NCBI RefSeq assembly: GCF_000699445.3
Contig: NC_067198.1
Location: 24,873,536 to 24,937,535, forward strand
Direction: 5' to 3'
Length of the DNA stretch: 64,000 nt
Source of the DNA: Schistosoma haematobium
Lineage: Eukaryota > Platyhelminthes > Trematoda > Strigeidida > Schistosomatidae
Shown here one piece after another: positions 62,501 through 64,000 of the stretch (its first letter is position 1; every line of letters begins with the position of its first letter). The notes beneath the pieces are model-generated. The model worked only from the letters and a program-made list of their open reading frames with translations. It ran no database searches and was not told the origin of the DNA. The position numbers and the translations under genes were made by a program.

Positions 62501-63503
62501 ATTACACCATACAGACAAACACTACAATCGTACCTTTCTTAGGATCTGAAACAGGTTTTTTTGGACAACAAGCAAGAACAGTTCGTAGGAATTTCTCGTC
62601 ATACTCATTTCTGGAACACATTAATCCTACACAAGGTTGAGCGCAACGAAGTAAGACAGCTCCAGTTACCTGAGAACTATAAAGAACGCATTAAAATACT
62701 TTAAGGAAATTACCGCCAGACAACTGTTAAAAATCGATTGTGACTTCGGAAACTAGCCATATTAATTATATCATTATCACTAATAGATCGAGGTACAATA
62801 TGATGTCTCGGGTATGTGGAGCAAATTCTAAAAGATTAGATTTCTAAAAAATGGGAATTATATTTTACTTGAATTCGTTGTTAATATCTGTTATCTTCCA
62901 TGTTTTATCAAAGTTCATGCGACGAAATTCAAAACATACTAACGCTGTATCCAAAGTTCTGTCCACATCTATATAATCGAAAGTTATATGTTACAGAGCT
63001 CTAAAAAACACTTACCATTAATCTGCAACAATTCACAGGCACCTAAAGTTGAACAAAGTAATAAATAGTCCTATCAAACAAGGAAATTACAAAACTTACT
63101 TAAGAGAAAAGGATGGTTTGGAATGTTCGCTTCTAAAGATGAACGGAATTTACAAGCAAACAGAGAGTCTATATCTTTTGGTATATCTATTAATGACGTA
63201 ATATGAGCATATCCAGCATCACAAGCAATTTCATCGACAAACGACCAGCTAGATGTATGAGAATTATCAAGAAAAAACAAATACTTACGTAACAGATATA
63301 CCAATTTTGGTTATGATTTTGATGTGAATCATTTCAAATACTTCAGCTTTCCACACTAAAGTAGTGGGTATACTCCATGAGCTTTGTGGTCTTTTCGTTG
63401 AAAATATAAGTCGATAGTTTGTAAGAGTCAAGATTCCGTCAGCTATCGACTTAGTGTTTACGGGTTCCTCTCCAGGAAGAAAGTGCATTGAAATCACATT
63501 CAT
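38886..63503 (-). CDS. Myotubularin-related phosphoinositide 3-phosphatase with FYVE domain (MTMR3/MTMR4-like), 16 exons
   Basis: Spliced by hand: exons 63289-63503, 63100-63248, 63016-63042, 62869-62968, 62714-62827, 62534-62676, 61191-61383, 60135-60330, 59862-60047, 58709-58879, 52882-54204, 50446-50730, 48662-49033, 41576-41986, 40288-40487, 38886-39417. All boundaries are GT-AG, phases agree, and the sum is 4617 nt (1538 residues plus stop). Domains: PH-GRAM about 5-110; myotubularin phosphatase about 150-520 with HCTDGWDRT (Cys353, Arg359 of the CX5R motif); Ser/Asn-rich linker about 520-1160; coiled coil about 1176-1232; FYVE about 1336-1395. The family hydrolyses PI(3)P and PI(3,5)P2 on endosomes and autophagic membranes, and the intact active site predicts an active enzyme. 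At 1538 residues it is longer than vertebrate MTMR3 (about 1200), mostly through the linker. The start ATG at 63503 has an in-frame TGA 12 nt upstream with no acceptor between. An upstream alternative first exon outside this model is possible. MTMR3 versus MTMR4 cannot be separated by eye. Confidence 0.93.
40288..40487 (-). CDS. MTMR exon 15: first half of FYVE zinc finger
   Basis: Residues 1296-1361 plus two bases. It contains [20 protein letters not shown] followed by RPKHHC. Cys1345, Cys1348 and Cys1361 are zinc ligands. The usual WxxD motif reads LQPD: the Trp is replaced by Leu. The basic R(R/K)HHCR motif is present as RPKHHCR across the splice. Confidence 0.93.
41576..41986 (-). CDS. 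MTMR exon 14: coiled coil before FYVE
   Basis: Residues 1159-1295. The stretch [20 protein letters not shown] followed by [11 protein letters not shown] has heptad-like Leu spacing, in the position of the coiled coil that precedes FYVE in MTMR3/4. A Ser-rich segment follows. Acceptor CTTATTTAG at 41987; donor GTGAGT at 41575. Confidence 0.88.
42615..42955 (-). mobile_element. Second LINE family 3' end in MTMR intron 13
   Basis: Minus reading has [15 protein letters not shown] (out-of-frame match to the ORF end), the 3' UTR, and the GGTCCTACGTTGTGGCTGAC tail near 42620. Sense orientation relative to the host gene. Diverged. Confidence 0.6.
43003..43995 (-). pseudogene. RTE-like retrotransposon, 5'-truncated, copy B, in MTMR intron 13
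   Basis: Nearly identical to copy A. It starts in the RT ([19 protein letters not shown], then [19 protein letters not shown]), keeps the FADD catalytic box (43777-43788), then a frameshift and stop at the same place as copy A, then [19 protein letters not shown] onward to [12 protein letters not shown] short TAAG tail lies at 43003-43017. It is inserted in the sense direction of the host gene. Confidence 0.92.
47345..47644 (+). pseudogene. Penelope-like RT fragment in MTMR intron 13
   Basis: Open frame [20 protein letters not shown], then [60 protein letters not shown] and [22 protein letters not shown] is the RT catalytic motif and the following blocks fit Penelope elements. No other part of the element is adjacent. 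Antisense to the host gene. Confidence 0.87.
48662..49033 (-). CDS. MTMR exon 13: linker
   Basis: Residues 1035-1158, starting with a Ser run ([16 protein letters not shown]) and containing [17 protein letters not shown], a Pro/Ser-rich stretch that could be phosphorylated. Acceptor CTTTCTCAG at 49034, donor GTAAGT at 48661, phase 0. Supported by frame and splice signals only. Confidence 0.72.
49250..49460 (+). repeat. Probable LINE 3'-UTR fragment in MTMR intron 12
   Basis: ATCGGTCACAATGACGTAGA and TTTGTGTTTCCTAGGATCTT resemble the region at 18820-18860. A short, degraded match. Confidence 0.4.
50446..50730 (-). CDS. MTMR exon 12: linker
   Basis: Residues 940-1034, acidic and Ser-rich, with [20 protein letters not shown] near its end. 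No domain recognised. Acceptor TTAACAG at 50731, donor GTACGT at 50445, phase 0 at both ends. The open frame and matching phases are the support; homology is not visible. Confidence 0.75.
51195..51345 (-). repeat. LINE 3' tail fragment in MTMR intron 11
   Basis: GTCAGTCAGTCACAACATAA, ACCTGGTACGTAGGCACATC and GGCCATACCTCGTTAGCACA match the terminal part of the second LINE family (compare 42615-42680). Confidence 0.5.
51553..51990 (-). mobile_element. Second LINE family 3' end in MTMR intron 11, twin of the 35.7 kb copy
   Basis: Positions 51560-51905 are almost base-for-base the same as 35710-36058, including the 3' UTR and ORF end. The copies part near 51905 and this one stops at about 51990, so it is 5'-truncated. 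Sense with the host gene. Confidence 0.8.
52882..54204 (-). CDS. MTMR exon 11: end of phosphatase domain and start of linker
   Basis: Residues 499-939. It opens with [17 protein letters not shown], the last conserved myotubularin block (P-----R-L-LW-A-Y). The rest is a Ser/Asn/Thr-rich low-complexity linker without recognisable domains, likely disordered. It is the largest exon (1323 nt) with donor GTAAGT at 52881. Vertebrate MTMR3/4 also carry a variable linker here, but this one is longer. Confidence 0.92.
56579..57452. repeat. Perfect 312-bp inverted repeat of a Penelope GIY-YIG end, in MTMR intron 10
   Basis: Arms 56579-56890 and 57141-57452 are reverse complements; I found no mismatch. 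The spacer is 250 bp. Each arm, read outward, encodes [20 protein letters not shown] then [12 protein letters not shown] and a stop (right arm 57283-57366), the C-x-C...YIG...R--EH pattern of the GIY-YIG endonuclease of Penelope elements. The match continues imperfectly into the spacer (ATATCACCTTTG on both sides). The 148-codon ORF at 56797 is an artefact of the palindrome. Confidence 0.93.
57500..57985 (-). pseudogene. Degraded LINE fragment in MTMR intron 10
   Basis: Minus reading shows [20 protein letters not shown] and [20 protein letters not shown], with [14 protein letters not shown] upstream in another frame. This is the LHRLRWLGHVLRMP...GGQTKTW region of the second LINE family with several frameshifts. 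Confidence 0.65.
58709..58879 (-). CDS. MTMR exon 10: phosphatase domain, C-terminal part
   Basis: Residues 442-498: [20 protein letters not shown] then [20 protein letters not shown]. The family block is H-YSC-FGTFL-N---ER-------T-S-W--L. Donor GTAACT at 58708. The exon has no long ORF of its own; I found it by searching for the FGTFL codons. Confidence 0.93.
59520..59551. repeat. (TA)n microsatellite in MTMR intron 9
   Basis: About 16 perfect TA units. Confidence 0.95.
59862..60047 (-). CDS. MTMR exon 9: phosphatase domain, post-catalytic helices
   Basis: Residues 380-441: [20 protein letters not shown], then [19 protein letters not shown] and FEFNESFL. This matches GF-VLVEKEWL-FGHKF--R, PVFLQFLDCV-Q---QFP and FEFNE-FL of the family. 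Phase 0 at both ends. Confidence 0.97.
60135..60330 (-). CDS. MTMR exon 8: catalytic P-loop
   Basis: Residues 314-379. It begins [16 protein letters not shown] (family: NWLSALE-T-WL--I) and carries [20 protein letters not shown], the CX5R catalytic loop with Cys353, Asp355, Asp358 and Arg359 all present. Dead myotubularins lose these residues, so this copy is predicted to be active. Acceptor TTGTAG at 60331; donor GTGAGA at 60134. Confidence 0.97.
61191..61383 (-). CDS. MTMR exon 7: phosphatase domain
   Basis: Residues 250-313: [20 protein letters not shown] then [21 protein letters not shown]. This is the family signature L-I-DAR---AA-ANRA-GGG-E----Y---E--F---NIH--R. Acceptor GTTATTAG at 61384; donor GTAAGA at 61190. 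Confidence 0.94.
61966..62445 (-). mobile_element. Retroposon Z in MTMR intron 6
   Basis: Same family and orientation as 23701-24228 (GGTGCCTTCTTGTACCAATA near the 3' end on minus, then TTGAAATAAATAAAAT tail). It accounts for about 480 of the 1150 nt of intron 6, while the five introns upstream are all under 60 nt. Confidence 0.75.
62534..62676 (-). CDS. MTMR exon 6: phosphatase domain
   Basis: Residues 202-249: [18 protein letters not shown] then [18 protein letters not shown]. This matches the conserved N-AVI-RC-QP--G--------DE-L segment. In other members the position after QPCVGL is Trp-rich. The preceding intron is 37 nt (62677-62713), the smallest of the gene. Confidence 0.9.
62714..62827 (-). 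CDS. MTMR exon 5: phosphatase domain
   Basis: Residues 164-201. The block [16 protein letters not shown] followed by [16 protein letters not shown] is the family pattern C-SYP--LIVP--I-D and ASFRS--R-P-V-Y-H. The 41-nt intron before it contains two possible acceptors; only the downstream one (CTTTTAG) keeps the frame open. Confidence 0.9.
62869..62968 (-). CDS. MTMR exon 4: start of phosphatase domain
   Basis: Residues 131-163 with [18 protein letters not shown], matching the F-NE--RM-F----WRIS-IN block at the N-terminal edge of the myotubularin phosphatase fold. Acceptor ATATAG at 62969-62974; donor GTAAAA at 62868. Confidence 0.88.
63016..63042 (-). CDS. MTMR exon 3: 27-nt microexon
   Basis: Encodes the nine codons SACELLQIN (122-130) plus one base. 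The acceptor TTTAG at 63043-63047 restores phase. A competing acceptor at 63071 would give a 55-nt exon that breaks phase and leave an intron of only 29 nt. Flanking introns are 57 and 47 nt. The assignment rests on phase and on the continuing family match in exon 4. Confidence 0.65.
63100..63248 (-). CDS. MTMR exon 2: end of PH-GRAM domain
   Basis: Residues 72-121. It contains [16 protein letters not shown], equivalent to the conserved 'PP-KIE-LF-F' segment that closes the PH-GRAM domain in this family. Intron 1 before it is only 40 nt (63249-63288). The donor is GTAAGT at 63099, leaving one base of codon 122. Confidence 0.85.
63289..63503 (-). CDS. MTMR exon 1: start codon and PH-GRAM domain
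   Basis: Residues 1-71 plus two bases of codon 72. After the start the chain runs through a short hydrophobic stretch and the GRAM-like core [13 protein letters not shown], the beta-strand pattern of the myotubularin PH-GRAM domain, then an Ile-rich strand ([11 protein letters not shown]). The donor is GTAAGTAT at 63288. The N-terminus is short compared with vertebrate homologues, so an extra upstream exon cannot be excluded. Confidence 0.85.
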
Positions 63504-64000
63504 TTTGACATTATTTCAACAAACGAAAGTGAGAACTAAAGACATTAATACATGAGGGATTCTAAAAGACAATATTGTGCCAAGAAATGAACTGTTACAT
63601 ATACTTCAACTTTAAAAGAAAAAAAACTTTCAAAAAGCAAAAAAACTTGCTGTGTTAACTTAGCCTGATGTTCCAGGTTCGGTGTTAATTATGATGGACA
63701 GATATAGATCAACAGAACATTACATCTGACATTCTTCACTAAATGTAAGAATTTTAGATGAGCAAACCAACCGAAATCGTCACATACGATCAAATTTATT
63801 TACTAGAAACCAGTCAGCTACTAAGACATTAAAAGGTTATCTATAACTAAAGTCGTCAAATTCAGGTAAACTTACAACAATAAATAAACTCTACAACACA
63901 GCTTTTAAATATTCGCTAACAAACTCGTTCTCGACCCGATCTATGGTGACTCTTCAACTAAGGGGTAAGTTACCTGACTCCGCCACATATATGTGTATCT
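63504..64000. other. 5' flank of the MTMR gene
   Basis: AT-rich sequence without a supported exon. It should contain the 5' UTR and possibly the promoter. I see no reliable core promoter motif, and an upstream coding exon cannot be excluded. Confidence 0.3.

Overview
The window looks like nuclear DNA of a blood fluke (genus Schistosoma). It is AT-rich and intron-heavy. It is full of short retroposons that combine a tRNA-like head with a hammerhead-ribozyme core, the architecture of the schistosome Sm-alpha SINE. It also holds RTE-like LINE ends with TAAG tails, Penelope-like fragments and solo LTRs. The one host gene I can build has the schistosome pattern of very small introns at the 5' end and large ones towards the 3' end. 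The genus call is inference from repeat types and gene structure; I cannot fix the species.

The host gene lies on the minus strand, 63503 down to 38886. I joined 16 exons by hand from splice signals and codon phase. They give an uninterrupted reading frame of 4617 nt (1538 codons plus stop). The product is a myotubularin-related lipid phosphatase of the MTMR3/MTMR4 type: PH-GRAM domain, myotubularin phosphatase domain with an intact HCTDGWDRT active site, a long Ser/Asn-rich linker, a short coiled coil, and a C-terminal FYVE zinc finger with all eight cysteines. Its predicted role is removing the 3-phosphate from PI(3)P and PI(3,5)P2 on endosomal or autophagic membranes.

Positions 1-38.8 kb contain no host gene that I can support. 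They hold repeats: a tRNA-headed SINE family with HHR type 1 (1.9, 2.2, 25.4-25.8, 30.8 kb); a second tRNA-headed family (3.5, 9.8, 13.5, 16.8-17.3, 22.4 kb); RTE-like LINE 3' ends (5.2-6.1, 15.5-16.1 kb); a second LINE family (18.7, 35.7 kb); a decayed Penelope-like element (7.2-9.15 kb) and a Penelope C-terminal fragment (10.6 kb); three solo LTRs of one family (14.85, 21.5, 23.5 kb), one carrying a nested retroposon; and hairpin-forming repeats at 14.4 and 20.5 kb.

The introns of the phosphatase gene carry the same families: an RTE-like copy and a Penelope RT fragment in intron 13, LINE ends in introns 10, 11 and 13, a retroposon in intron 6, and in intron 10 a perfect 312-bp inverted duplication of a Penelope GIY-YIG end. 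The repeat content, above all paired inverted copies and self-cleaving ribozyme cores, is the most unusual aspect of the window. I found no tRNA or rRNA gene, CRISPR array or bacterial-type operon.
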